64,000 nt of DNA. It comes from an uncultured Candidatus Saccharibacteria bacterium. Its GTDB lineage: Bacteria; Patescibacteriota; Saccharimonadia; Saccharimonadales; Saccharimonadaceae. Of this stretch, positions 34,108-42,676 are shown one piece after another. The notes below the pieces were generated by a model, which made no database searches, was not told the origin of the DNA, and saw only the letters and a program-made list of their open reading frames with translations. Position numbers and translations under genes: made by a program. Location: NCBI GenBank assembly GCA_937906385.1, contig CALCYQ010000004.1, positions 124,001-188,000 on the forward strand. Reading direction: 5' to 3'. Position 1 is the first letter of the stretch. The number at the start of each line of letters is the position of its first letter.

Positions 34108-35141
34108 TAGCCGATGATGCCCCCACCCATCGCCAGGAACACACCAAGCATCGCCAAAATACCACCAATAATCCAGAACCGCATCACGACCTTACTCTCT
34201 TCCCATCCTTTTGCTTGCAAATGATGATGGAGTGGCGCCGATACGAATACTTTTTTATGAAACACTTTTTTCGAGATAATCTGGATTAGCGATGAGCCAG
34301 CCTCCACTACAAACAGACCGCCAATCACTGGTAATAATAGGAACGAATTTGTCATCATCGCAACTACGCCAAGCCCTGCGCCGAGTGCAAATGAGCCCGT
34401 ATCGCCCATCATAAAACGTGCCGGATAAACATTAAACCAAATATATGCCAACAGCGCACCGAGCACAATGAAACAGAATCCTGCCAAATACCATTGCTCC
34501 TGCAGAAGCGCAATAATGCCGTACGAACCATACGCGAGCATTGCGAGGCCGCCCGCCAAGCCATCCATGCCGTCTGAAATGTTCACCGCATTGCCCGTCG
34601 CAACTACTGCAAAAGTAAATAGCACAATCATCCCTACTACCCCAATCGAAATCGACCCCACATACGGGATCATTACCGATGTCCAACCAAGCTTCACGGC
34701 AAAGAACCAGCCTAGCGCCGCACCGAGTGCCGTAATCATCGCAAATTTCACCGGCGCGCGCAAACCCGCCACCGCATTCTTGCCAAATAAATTCAAAATA
34801 TCATCAATAAAACCAATCACGCCACCACCCACGAACGCCACAATCGGCAGCCACGTTTGGCCACGATTCAGGCATCCCGTTGAGATTAACACGAACGGTA
34901 CCGCCACCAGCATCACAATACCCGCCATCGTCGGAAAATGACGTTTAATTTTATCTTTGTGCAGCTTATTCATCACGGTTAGCTCTTCGCCTGTTACCGC
35001 GACGCTCTTTTGACGCTTCCACAACTTATGTTTGTATGCAAAATCCGTATAAATTGGCGTCAAAAACATCGAAAGTAAAAATGCGCCGAGCGAAATCATC
35101 AATTCGCGTCCAATGTTTGAATTTATATCATCTAGCAACAT
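34107..35141 (-). CDS. mraY: MraY, phospho-MurNAc-pentapeptide transferase
   Basis: 344 aa, ten membrane helices. It makes lipid I from UDP-MurNAc-pentapeptide and undecaprenyl phosphate. Signature stretches: KRHFPTMAGIVML, GFIDDILNL with the catalytic Asp pair, NAVNISDGMDGLAGG and the final FVSAPLHHHLQAKGWEE histidine motif. SD AAAGGAAA precedes the ATG. It lies 10 bases after ftsI. Confidence 0.96.
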   Translation of the reverse strand: MLLDDINSNIGRELMISLGAFLLSMFLTPIYTDFAYKHKLWKRQKSVAVTGEELTVMNKLHKDKIKRHFPTMAGIVMLVAVPFVLISTGCLNRGQTWLPIVAFVGGGVIGFIDDILNLFGKNAVAGLRAPVKFAMITALGAALGWFFAVKLGWTSVMIPYVGSISIGVVGMIVLFTFAVVATGNAVNISDGMDGLAGGLAMLAYGSYGIIALLQEQWYLAGFCFIVLGALLAYIWFNVYPARFMMGDTGSFALGAGLGVVAMMTNSFLLLPVIGGLFVVEAGSSLIQIISKKVFHKKVFVSAPLHHHLQAKGWEESKVVMRFWIIGGILAMLGVFLAMGGGIIG

Positions 35142-35151
35142 ATTTTCCTTT

Positions 35152-36930
35152 CTATATTACTGGTTCAATCCTTAAATATTCCAACATAAAATTACTGAGC
35201 TGGTTGAAAATCGGCATTGCGTTCGACGCACCCCACAGCTGTGCATTACCATCCACGCGGACGAGAATCACATACTGCGGCAATTCGCCATCTTTTTTCG
35301 AACCGCCATAGCCAATCGTACCCACCATCGTACGGTCCGAAGTATAGCGGCCGTTTTCATCGTAAGTTTCTGCCGTACCAGTCTTCGCACCTATATTATA
35401 GCCTTTTAGGTCGTAGTTCGCACCATTATTCGCTTTACGTACCGATTGCAACATCTGACGCATCGTCGCGCTCGTCTCTTTCGTAATCGACACATGTGTC
35501 GCCAACTTCTGCTCGGCTGGCACAAACTTCCCATTTTGCATTGAGCCAGCAATAATCGTCGGCTGATAATATGCGCCACCATTAACCAGCGAAGCAAAGC
35601 CCGCCGCCACCTGAATCATCGTAAGATTCATACCCTGCCCGAAAGTCATATTCGCATAGCGCACCGCATTGCCCTCGCCAGACTTATCATCCGGGCTAAT
35701 AATCGTACCATTTTCTTCATAAAGCTCAATGCCAGTCTTATGACCGAGTCCGAAGCTATTATAAAGATAGTTGTATAACGTCGTGCGCGCCGCCTTACTA
35801 ATCTTACCATCGCCAATTTTACGTAATACTTCGATACTGCCAGTATTCAACGAATAATCAAGCGCTTGCCAAAAATTGCGCGTGCCGACCTGATTTTCCG
35901 TGCCACGCGCGTTTTTAATAATGCGATCATCCACTTTCGTATAGCCGGCGTTGTAATAAGTACTATTTAAATCAATTTTTCCCTCATTAATCGCCGCCGC
36001 ATAAGTAAACGGCTTACATACTGATGCCGGCTCGTAGGACAGTTCCGTCACGCGGTTCGTAAATACGCTCGCATCGGTCACTTTGTAGTATTCTTCCGGA
36101 TTGTAAGTCGGGTAATTCGCCATCGCGTATACTTGTCCGTTATTCGGATTCAATATCACTACACTCGCGTTGCGTACTACGCCGTTGCTGTTATCTACGC
36201 TATCTTTCAACACTGTCTCAGCCTTGCGCTGCACATTCTCATCAATCGTTAAAACGATATCCTCACCGTCTTGCGCCTTTACTTCAATATTTTCGTCACC
36301 AATCGACAACGGTATCGAATTCACGTCCGTCACAGTCTTTAGTAAGCCATCTTTGCCCGACAAACGCTCATTCTGCGAGCCTTCAATTCCTGAACCAACT
36401 CCCTCGCCATTTACAAAGCCCAAAACCTGCGCCGCCATCGTGCCTTGAGGATAAATCCGCTTTGACGTTTCTTGCTGACCGACACCCTGCAAATTCGCCG
36501 CTTTTACTTTCGTGACCGTCTCGTAATCAACGTGCTTCGCTACCGGCACATAGCCTACGCTCATGTCGGCCCACACTTTATCCCAAGTCGTAATCATTTG
36601 GTCGCCCAGAATCTTGCCCAGTTCCACTTGTACCTTGTTCTTATCGGCCACATAACTTGGATCCACAAAAATCAGCCACGTCCGCTCATTCAAAACAGCC
36701 GGCACGATATCCGAAGTGCCGCTCATAAAATAAATTTGTCCGCGCTTGGCATACAAAATGCGCGATTTTACGCGCAACTTCGTCGCTTCCGTAATATAAC
36801 TATCATGGTCGACAATCTGAATTTTAATCAAACGTAAAAAAGCTACCGCCAAAATAATTACCGGTATAATCGATAACAATAAAAATCTGCCTCTCCGACT
36901 ATTAAAGAAGTCCGATATTGACTTAAGCAT
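35152..36930 (-). CDS. ftsI: FtsI/PBP2-type division transpeptidase
   Basis: 592 aa. Class B penicillin-binding protein. One membrane helix (residues 15-37), a PBP dimerisation domain (about 50-230), then the transpeptidase domain with the active-site SxxK as SVCK (EPASVCKPFTYAAA), SxN as SLN (YSLNTGSIEVL) and KTG (GAKTGTAET). A TATAAT at 36942-36937 sits six bases before the ATG, so besides readthrough from ftsL there is an internal, probably leaderless, promoter. Confidence 0.95.
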   Translation of the reverse strand: MLKSISDFFNSRRGRFLLLSIIPVIILAVAFLRLIKIQIVDHDSYITEATKLRVKSRILYAKRGQIYFMSGTSDIVPAVLNERTWLIFVDPSYVADKNKVQVELGKILGDQMITTWDKVWADMSVGYVPVAKHVDYETVTKVKAANLQGVGQQETSKRIYPQGTMAAQVLGFVNGEGVGSGIEGSQNERLSGKDGLLKTVTDVNSIPLSIGDENIEVKAQDGEDIVLTIDENVQRKAETVLKDSVDNSNGVVRNASVVILNPNNGQVYAMANYPTYNPEEYYKVTDASVFTNRVTELSYEPASVCKPFTYAAAINEGKIDLNSTYYNAGYTKVDDRIIKNARGTENQVGTRNFWQALDYSLNTGSIEVLRKIGDGKISKAARTTLYNYLYNSFGLGHKTGIELYEENGTIISPDDKSGEGNAVRYANMTFGQGMNLTMIQVAAGFASLVNGGAYYQPTIIAGSMQNGKFVPAEQKLATHVSITKETSATMRQMLQSVRKANNGANYDLKGYNIGAKTGTAETYDENGRYTSDRTMVGTIGYGGSKKDGELPQYVILVRVDGNAQLWGASNAMPIFNQLSNFMLEYLRIEPVI

Positions 36931-36954
36931 AAGGATATTATACCAAAAACTAAT

Positions 36955-37317
36955 CTATTCGCTGACAAATCCGCTGCTTTGCGCCGCGACCATTGTGCTG
37001 GCCACTTCATTACGTTCTTCGTCGGCCGCCGCTGCGGTAATTTTCGCATTCTCTACCGCTAGCGCATCGCGCTGCGCTTCCAGATCCGTTATTTCCGAAT
37101 TCACTGAGGCAATCGCCAAATCATAACTCGTCACTTTTGAGCTCTGAGTTAGATAAATCAAGCCAGCAATCGACACAAAAACCGATATAAAGATTATGTA
37201 GAAAACTGGCCCCAGCTGAAAATCCGGACGGTGACGCACTGCATTATGATTTCGCGCCCATGTAGCTGAACTCGACTGTCCAGCCGGACGTCGTGTTGAA
37301 TAATAGGTTGCTGCCAT
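36955..37317 (-). CDS. FtsL-like division protein
   Basis: 120 aa. A basic N-terminal tail, one transmembrane helix (about residues 38-60), then a heptad-patterned coiled coil (ASVNSEITDLEAQRDALAVENAKI) and a polar tail. Size, topology and position between rsmH and ftsI are those of FtsL, a bitopic protein that bridges FtsI/FtsW with the rest of the divisome. Sequence identity is too low to be certain. AGAAGGA abuts the ATG with no spacing, which is unusual. Confidence 0.7.
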   Translation of the reverse strand: MAATYYSTRRPAGQSSSATWARNHNAVRHRPDFQLGPVFYIIFISVFVSIAGLIYLTQSSKVTSYDLAIASVNSEITDLEAQRDALAVENAKITAAAADEERNEVASTMVAAQSSGFVSE

Positions 37318-37569
37318 TCCTTCTGTTTGATTCCGTTTTTATTTTTTACTCGCAAAATCTCCACGGGCTCCACACTGCCCGATCGATATACATTACTTAA
37401 GGCTCTGACGGTAGTTAGGCGACAAGAGATAAACGCCTAACTCCGCCAAAGAAGGTCAAAATGTTTTACACACTCCGCAAAATACTTCACCTATGAGGTA
37501 CCCCCGGTCAAAAGGGGCATATATAGGTCTAAGTCTCTTTGCGTCAAAATTAACTCGCAATTGGTCAGA
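37318..37569 (-). other. structured untranslated segment inside the dcw cluster
   Basis: Minus-strand RNA here can form ACCTAT...ATAGGT enclosing CCCC/GGGG, a perfect 8-bp hairpin GTTAGGCG/CGCCTAAC (about 37428-37455 on the plus strand) and CGGGC/GCCCG near 37365-37385. No known riboswitch motif is recognised. The same frame as the upstream microORF stays open for about 38 codons past its TAA. Confidence 0.4.
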
Positions 37570-37632
37570 TTAGCGGAAGTTAACTTTAACCTGTTGTGCA
37601 CGGCTGCGGTTGGTTACAATGATTTTTGCCAT
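37570..37632 (-). CDS. 20-residue microORF between rsmH and ftsL
   Basis: MAKIIVTNRSRAQQVKVNFR followed by TAA. It has an excellent SD (AAAAAGGAG, 10 bases before the ATG), better than most genes in the window, and starts about 74 bases after the rsmH stop. It may be a leader peptide controlling the structured RNA that follows, or a short basic microprotein. I do not recognise the sequence. Confidence 0.5.
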   Translation of the reverse strand: MAKIIVTNRSRAQQVKVNFR

Positions 37633-37705
37633 TTTGGTTGGCTCCTTTTTATTTTTATTTTTTACGATAGCGCCTTCCGTGCTCCGCTTGCAGGCGCCAT
37701 CAAGA

Positions 37706-38581
37706 TTAAATCTTCTCGGCCACCCTCAGCTTCGCGCTTCTAGCGCGTGGGTTATTAACATTTTCAATATTGTCCGCAACAATTGGTTTTTTCGTAATAA
37801 TCTTTAGCTCCGACTCGATACCATTCGCGCTGGCTTCCTTGAAGAAGTCTTTCACGAGTCGATCTTCCAAACTATGGAAAGAAATAATCGCTACCCTTCC
37901 GCCGGGATTCAACAGTTTTGGCAATAACGGCAATGTGCGCTGAATTATCCCCAACTCATCGTTTACAACAATGCGTATTGCTTGAAAAATCCGCGTCGCA
38001 GGATGCGTGTGCGTGTGCGGCGAATGCGACTTAATTAACTCGGCGAGCTCGGTAGTAGTATTGAGTGGCCGATGCTTGCAGATTTCGCGGGCTAGCAATT
38101 CAGCACGGCCACGTCGTTCCTCTGCATAAGTTTCAAAAATCTCCGCTAGTTTCCGTTCGCTCCATTTATTTACAATGGTCCAAGCATCTAAATCTTGCGA
38201 CTCGTCCATTCTCATATCGAGTCGTGCTTCTTTTGAGAACGAAAAACCTCTTTCCTGTCGGTCTAGTTGCGGTGAAGAAACGCCAAAGTCAGCCAGAATC
38301 ATATCGAAGCAAATTCCACTCTCCACTAACCGTAGCGCAGTATTGTAAAAATCATCATGCATTAATTTCGGCTTCACCTTTTGGTACTTCGCGTTTAAGA
38401 AATCAATTGCATTCTGATCACGGTCGTTTAAGACCGCGCCATTATAATTCTGCGTTACTTCCAAAATTTTATCTGCGTGCCCACCGTATCCAGCCGTCAG
38501 GTCTAAATATGTTTCACCCGCTTGCGGCTGCAAATACTCTAATACGCTCGATAATAATACTGGAATATGAACTTCATTCAT
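37706..38581 (-). CDS. rsmH: RsmH, 16S rRNA m4C1402 methyltransferase
   Basis: 291 aa. It N4-methylates C1402 of 16S rRNA. HIPVLLSSVLEYL at the start, the SAM-binding YLDLTAGYGGHADKIL, ILADFGVSSPQLDRQERGFSF, and the C-terminal NPGGRVAIISFHSLEDRLVK are diagnostic. A TATAAT at 38593-38588 lies six bases (GAAGGA) before the ATG. It opens the dcw cluster; the usual upstream mraZ is absent. Confidence 0.96.
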   Translation of the reverse strand: MNEVHIPVLLSSVLEYLQPQAGETYLDLTAGYGGHADKILEVTQNYNGAVLNDRDQNAIDFLNAKYQKVKPKLMHDDFYNTALRLVESGICFDMILADFGVSSPQLDRQERGFSFSKEARLDMRMDESQDLDAWTIVNKWSERKLAEIFETYAEERRGRAELLAREICKHRPLNTTTELAELIKSHSPHTHTHPATRIFQAIRIVVNDELGIIQRTLPLLPKLLNPGGRVAIISFHSLEDRLVKDFFKEASANGIESELKIITKKPIVADNIENVNNPRARSAKLRVAEKI

Positions 38582-39225
38582 TCCTTCATTATATCTTGTT
38601 CGAATCCGAACATCTAGAAATTTCAGGTGTTTGTGTTTATTGAAATTTTTATGTTGTTCCTTACACTTTTAAGAACCACGATCTACTTCCAGCGTATAGC
38701 CGGCTCACAATCTTGGCGTTGAGAGACTTAATTTGTGTGAGGTGGAGTTATATGTTTGGGAGGTGTGTATTTCTTGAAGAACGGGGCGGATTCGGTTTCG
38801 CGTGTCCTAAACGCGCCCAAAACTCCTAGATGACCGGATTCGAACGATGTCAATGTGCGGAAAATAAAACTCTAGCGTTTCGACAGAGTAATAATCTGAT
38901 AATCCGATTGGACTTCAATTGCTTTTTTCTTGATCATTTTCCCAATCGTTCCTGGTTTTATTTTTCTTTCGTGGTGTTTGTTTTATGTTTGCCACTTGTC
39001 CCCAGTTTAAGCAACTTTTCAGTAATTTGCAAGACCCATTTTATTGCACTTTTCCACATTTTGGCGTAAAACTGATCACTTCAACAGAGGTAAAACCGAA
39101 CAAATATTTATTTCGCTTTTGGTTTTTCCACCATTGACTTTACGTTCGGTTCGTATTTTAAAAACCGAACATTTCACCCCTTGCATTTTTGCAAAAATAT
39201 TTCAGAGCATACGCCCTGCTCTATC

Positions 39226-39285
39226 TTGACAAAATATAACGTTTATGCTAATATATAAGTATCCGAGCGGAGCCCCGGATTTTTT
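39226..39285 (+). promoter_or_regulatory. strong promoter followed by a hairpin and T tract
   Basis: TTGACA (39226-39231), 17 bp, TAATAT (39249-39254). The transcript would start near 39261 with ATCCG pairing CGGAT (39276-39280) and then TTTTT. There is no + strand gene within 6 kb downstream, so it drives only a tiny RNA or is bidirectional debris. Its spacer shares CGTTTATGCTAATA with the promoter of the surface gene at 21802-23355. Confidence 0.55.
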
Positions 39286-39310
39286 CCAAGTCCCCTACCC
39301 TCCACAAAAT

Positions 39311-39336
39311 ATCCCCGGGACAGCCATCCCGGGGAT
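39311..39336 (-). terminator. terminator of the fibre cluster
   Basis: Perfect 10-bp stem ATCCCCGGGA (39311-39320) with TCCCGGGGAT (39327-39336), followed on the minus strand by ATTTTG. Confidence 0.8.
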
Positions 39337-39340
39337 TCCT

Positions 39341-39901
39341 CTAGCTAAGATCAAGCATCGAAATGCCAACCTCGCCCAGTACATCGAGTACTAAATACCT
39401 CCTATCTAACGGCGGCCATTCCTCCGGCTCCCATGCCGACAGGCTTACGTCAAAGTCTTCACAGTACGTTCCCTGGAAATGCCCTACGCCTTCTTCGTCA
39501 ATCTTCAGCAAACGACCAATATGCGCCACATGCATATATTCAATAACCATGTTCACGACCAGATTAGCCAGCAGCCCTAACAACACGCCAATCCTGATTG
39601 CGCGGCCAGAAATCAGCCAGATTTTATAATTTATCGGCAAAAGCATTGCTGCCAGGGTTGCAAAAAATAGCTGATAGATCAACGTTAATACTAGCCGAAC
39701 AGCCCATTCGGCGCCCACTGCGCTTTCGTTTTCCTTTGCAAAGAAACCACGCCCATGATTCGCCAAGTACTCTTCGGCGATAGTCATTGACGCATTATAG
39801 ATTTTTTGTGCCGCCCACATCTCGAAAAAGAAATCCGGAATATGATAGGTCAGCCACGCTAAAACTACAACCGCTATTAGAGAGCAAAAAGTACTAAGCA
39901 T
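39341..39901 (-). CDS. polytopic membrane protein, unknown function
   Basis: 186 aa from the ATG at 39901, chosen because AAAGGGG lies nine bases upstream; an in-frame TTG at 39970 lacks a site. Four hydrophobic segments are visible (starting LSTFCSLIAVVVLAWLTY; LVLTLIYQLFFATLAAMLLP; a third near GVLLGLLANLVVNMV), ending in a soluble acidic tail with a WEPEEWPP motif. I do not recognise it. It is the last gene downstream of sipW, 86 bases away, so it may belong to the fibre operon. Confidence 0.65.
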   Translation of the reverse strand: MLSTFCSLIAVVVLAWLTYHIPDFFFEMWAAQKIYNASMTIAEEYLANHGRGFFAKENESAVGAEWAVRLVLTLIYQLFFATLAAMLLPINYKIWLISGRAIRIGVLLGLLANLVVNMVIEYMHVAHIGRLLKIDEEGVGHFQGTYCEDFDVSLSAWEPEEWPPLDRRYLVLDVLGEVGISMLDLS

Positions 39902-39986
39902 CAGCACCACCCCTTTCGAAAAGTATTTGCCTCTGCGTTTTATTTTTTCATGCCGCCAAAATAAAGGCAATCATAAGCAAAAATAT

Positions 39987-40505
39987 TTATTCGCTCTCTT
40001 TCGGCTCGCGTCCAGTTACTAGGCTGCCAACGATCAATAGCACCAATACTACCGCAGAAACCACCCATCCCTGCCACGACTGGACAAATTCCACCAAGAA
40101 GCCCAACTTTGGCACCGCATAGACATCTTTACCAACCAAGTTCGCCGCTGTTACATAGCCAATATCTGGAGTCTCGTTTGCGTCGCCCTTCGTAATAATC
40201 TTGTCGTCCTGCACTTCATATACCCGGTGCGTCACCATCATATCGCCGCTACGAAAAGTAATCACATCATCTTTCTTTAGCTCCGCAAACGGTACGTTCT
40301 GGTTTACGAATACGATGCTACCGGTACTGATTTTCGGCTCCATCGACCCAGACAATACGACGTATGGCCGAATGCCAAAAACAAACAACGCCAAAAACGC
40401 CACGCCCAGCACAATCAAAATCATGATGAACCCGTTAATTAATTTATTCAACACAAAAACCGGATCATCCCACCGGCTGGCGGCGTTTTCCTTATTTTTC
40501 TTCAT
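39987..40505 (-). CDS. SipW-like signal peptidase I (S26B type)
   Basis: 172 aa from the ATG at 40505 (an in-frame GTG/ATG at 40523 is possible). Two membrane helices (about residues 22-45 and 145-168). The catalytic serine is in SGSMEP and the base is histidine in THRVYEV, as in SipW and ER signal peptidases, in place of the lysine of ordinary bacterial enzymes; the TKGDANETPD box follows. SipW-type enzymes cleave TasA/CalY-like proteins, and three such proteins are encoded just upstream in the same operon. The start overlaps the end of the preceding gene. Confidence 0.9.
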   Translation of the reverse strand: MKKNKENAASRWDDPVFVLNKLINGFIMILIVLGVAFLALFVFGIRPYVVLSGSMEPKISTGSIVFVNQNVPFAELKKDDVITFRSGDMMVTHRVYEVQDDKIITKGDANETPDIGYVTAANLVGKDVYAVPKLGFLVEFVQSWQGWVVSAVVLVLLIVGSLVTGREPKESE

Positions 40506-41610
40506 CTCGCTCACGCTTCTCAAATATAGAAAGTAAAACTAAACCGCCAAATGATGCCAAAAAGATAATCATGGCCGTCGTGATATTATCCTCGGTCTGC
40601 GGGCCAACCGGAATCAGCTGCTCTTCGGCGTCCACGCGGAACTTCCAATTAATTGCCCCCTGAACGCTACCCACGTTGTTGCCAGTTTCCGCCGGCAAAC
40701 TCAAGCGTACAGAAACCGCGCCCGCATCACCTGGAGCCAGTTTTCCAAGCGAGGTTTCAGTCAAATCGGCCAACGACCCTTCATATAGCACCGCGCCATC
40801 TTTCTCAATGCGCACAGTCAAGGCCTCGCCTAGCGCCGCGTCCGTTACGTCAACATCCACCCATAGTTCATGTTCTTCATCACTATTGTTACTAATCGCA
40901 ATCTCGCCGCTTACCTCATCGCCTGGCGTAAGCATATTTAATTGGGCCAAGAAGCCGTCCGGCACGTCAACGTATTGTTCAGCTACGCCGTCATAATTAA
41001 CCGTCACCGCCGACGTGTGCGACTCCGAATCGGTCTGATATCCGTCATCGGCGAATTCCGCAATCGTCACCGCACCCCAAGGAGCATCATTCGTAAAATC
41101 CGGCGTAAAATGCGCCGCCTGAATCGCATCCGCGCGAAGTACCATGGTAATTTGGTTATTATCATCATCCCAGCTTGCCGGCACCGAAATGCCCTTAAAT
41201 ACGTCTAGCGTTTCGCCAGGCGTCGCTTCGCGCGTTAAGTAGTAATAGTTACCGATCTTCGCCCAATCGGCCGCCAAATCGCTCGCCACGGCCGCCTCCG
41301 CCGCTACACCACTTTCGTCAAAATAGTTCACCGCCAAACGTACGTAGCTAGAAATACCCAGATTCTTAATTCGCGGCACCGACGAAATCGTTGTGCCACT
41401 CGTAATATCTTCGTCGACATAGACACCTTTAACTTCCGCGCCATCCTTTTCGTAATAATGATCTAGCGTAATATTCACGGCACCCACAGAAATCTCGTTA
41501 TTCACATTCGCCACCGAGCCGACCGCCGCATAAACGCCCGACCCCAACATCGCTAATATTAGCAGCGCGCTAATTAGCGTACGGATTCTATTCTGTTGTC
41601 GTGCTTTCAT
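40492..41610 (-). CDS. TasA/CalY-like surface protein with C-terminal anchor
   Basis: 372 aa from the ATG at 41610, which lies inside the end of the upstream gene (23-base overlap); the frame extends further but only as a basic shadow of that gene. A signal peptide (LISALLILAMLGSGVYAAVG) is followed by a region like CalY/TasA (NEISVGAVNITLDHYYEKDG, SSVPRIKNLGISSYVRLAV) and a second beta domain. The C-terminus is PQTEDN, a hydrophobic helix and KRERDEEK, which looks like a variant sorting signal or a plain membrane anchor. It could anchor the fibre to the cell (inference). Confidence 0.75.
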   Translation of the reverse strand: MKARQQNRIRTLISALLILAMLGSGVYAAVGSVANVNNEISVGAVNITLDHYYEKDGAEVKGVYVDEDITSGTTISSVPRIKNLGISSYVRLAVNYFDESGVAAEAAVASDLAADWAKIGNYYYLTREATPGETLDVFKGISVPASWDDDNNQITMVLRADAIQAAHFTPDFTNDAPWGAVTIAEFADDGYQTDSESHTSAVTVNYDGVAEQYVDVPDGFLAQLNMLTPGDEVSGEIAISNNSDEEHELWVDVDVTDAALGEALTVRIEKDGAVLYEGSLADLTETSLGKLAPGDAGAVSVRLSLPAETGNNVGSVQGAINWKFRVDAEEQLIPVGPQTEDNITTAMIIFLASFGGLVLLSIFEKRERDEEK

Positions 41611-42652
41611 CTTCTCGCAGTTTCTCTTTCTTTTCTCCACCCGTTTCCGCAGCCTCCACATTTGCCGCATCTTCGCTTGTTTCAGTTTTCTCCTTAGTTT
41701 CGTCATCATTTTCTTCTGGCACTTCCGCCGCTTTCGGAGCTGCTCGGAGTGAGTTGAGGCTGTTTGTATTATTAGCTACCTCATATTGCCAACGCGCCAT
41801 CAATGCTAAATCACCAGACGTGCGAGCTGCAAATGTACTATATACATTATTGCCGCTTTGGTTACCGGTAAGTGTTAGTTCTGTAGACCAGCTCGTATTC
41901 GTGCCAGCATTATCATAATAATGATGTATCCCATTCTGGTCATCCCAACCAAGTAGCGTATTTCCGTTAACGCTTGCTCCCGGAACATTCTCTTCGCACT
42001 GTATCGTGCCTATAAGGTCACCGCCAAAAATCCATAATACTCTTTCGCATCGATAATTATACTCAAAAGTCCCAACGAGAGAATTTGCTGCAATAATGCT
42101 CGCATCATATGGCACTCTAATCATGTCATATACTGTATATGTCGTCTGCAGCGGATCAGAGAATGTAATGTCTTCTTCCTCATAACCATTAAAATCGTAC
42201 GCAATGTTATATGTAACTGGCGCAAAATACACGTTTACGTAAATGTTATTAGATGCAGGCTGCGCAAAACAATCGCCAGCATTTATTCGCGTCTGCGCAC
42301 CGTTTTGGCCTGTCCTATATGTAATATAGCTAACCTCGAAACCATTTGGCGGCGATACGAACTTCGCATTTTGACCACTCGCGCAAATTAATTCATTTTC
42401 AAAAAACGACGTCTGGACATTTTGATAGTTAGTACCAGTAATCTGATAATAATTACCATTACTGTCTTGATAGTAATAGCTAAGCCTATCCGTCCGCGGA
42501 TTACCCAATTGCCTAAACGTAAATCCATTTGTTACGGAATCGGTATCGGTCAGATAGGCCAAGGTACTACCCGTAATTGAAGCCAGCGCTAGCGACGCAG
42601 CTGTCACCAGCGCTAAAACGATACAGATTTTATGCGATATCGTGTGCTTCAT
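41588..42652 (-). CDS. secreted protein with SipW-dependent signal peptide
   Basis: 354 aa. The N-terminus has the SipW-type signal: hydrophobic helix, then GSTLAYLTDTDSVTNGFTF, where cleavage falls next to AYLTD. The middle is aromatic and Asn-rich with an InlB-type B-repeat-like stretch (VTYNIAYDFNGYEEEDITF) and four cysteines. The last 60 residues are Glu/Lys/Thr-rich and disordered. Function unknown; cargo or minor subunit of the neighbouring fibre system. It lies 24 bases after the TasA-like gene. Confidence 0.78.
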   Translation of the reverse strand: MKHTISHKICIVLALVTAASLALASITGSTLAYLTDTDSVTNGFTFRQLGNPRTDRLSYYYQDSNGNYYQITGTNYQNVQTSFFENELICASGQNAKFVSPPNGFEVSYITYRTGQNGAQTRINAGDCFAQPASNNIYVNVYFAPVTYNIAYDFNGYEEEDITFSDPLQTTYTVYDMIRVPYDASIIAANSLVGTFEYNYRCERVLWIFGGDLIGTIQCEENVPGASVNGNTLLGWDDQNGIHHYYDNAGTNTSWSTELTLTGNQSGNNVYSTFAARTSGDLALMARWQYEVANNTNSLNSLRAAPKAAEVPEENDDETKEKTETSEDAANVEAAETGGEKKEKLREDESTTTE

Positions 42653-42676
42653 TACGTTTTTAGCTAATTTTGTTTA

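Larger units (their letters stand above)
38582..39340. other. 760-base gene-free region upstream of rsmH
   Basis: No supported ORF on either strand. Contents: palindrome GTTCGGATTCGAAC next to rsmH; a GGGCG/CGCCC plus CGCGT/ACGCG hairpin near 38785-38818; TGTGTGAGGTGG and GGAGGTGTGT (about 38735-38768), which also occur in the structured RNA near 3010-3062; three AACCGAAC motifs (39094, 39143 reversed, 39163); and at the right end a strong + promoter with a very short transcript. Confidence 0.5.

Noticed and set aside
37450..37600. Cyclic-di-GMP riboswitch-like GACGCAAAG in the dcw gap
   Set aside because: Only this nonamer matches; the rest of the GEMM core and the tetraloop receptor are absent.
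38785..38880. Possible tmRNA 5' end (GGGGCGGATTCGGTTTCG)
   Set aside because: It resembles the start of tmRNA, but no matching 3' acceptor strand, T arm or tag ORF was found in the next 400 bases.
38830..39069. 79-aa hydrophobic ORF
   Set aside because: No SD and no promoter; AT/T-rich composition gives Phe/Leu-rich frames by chance.
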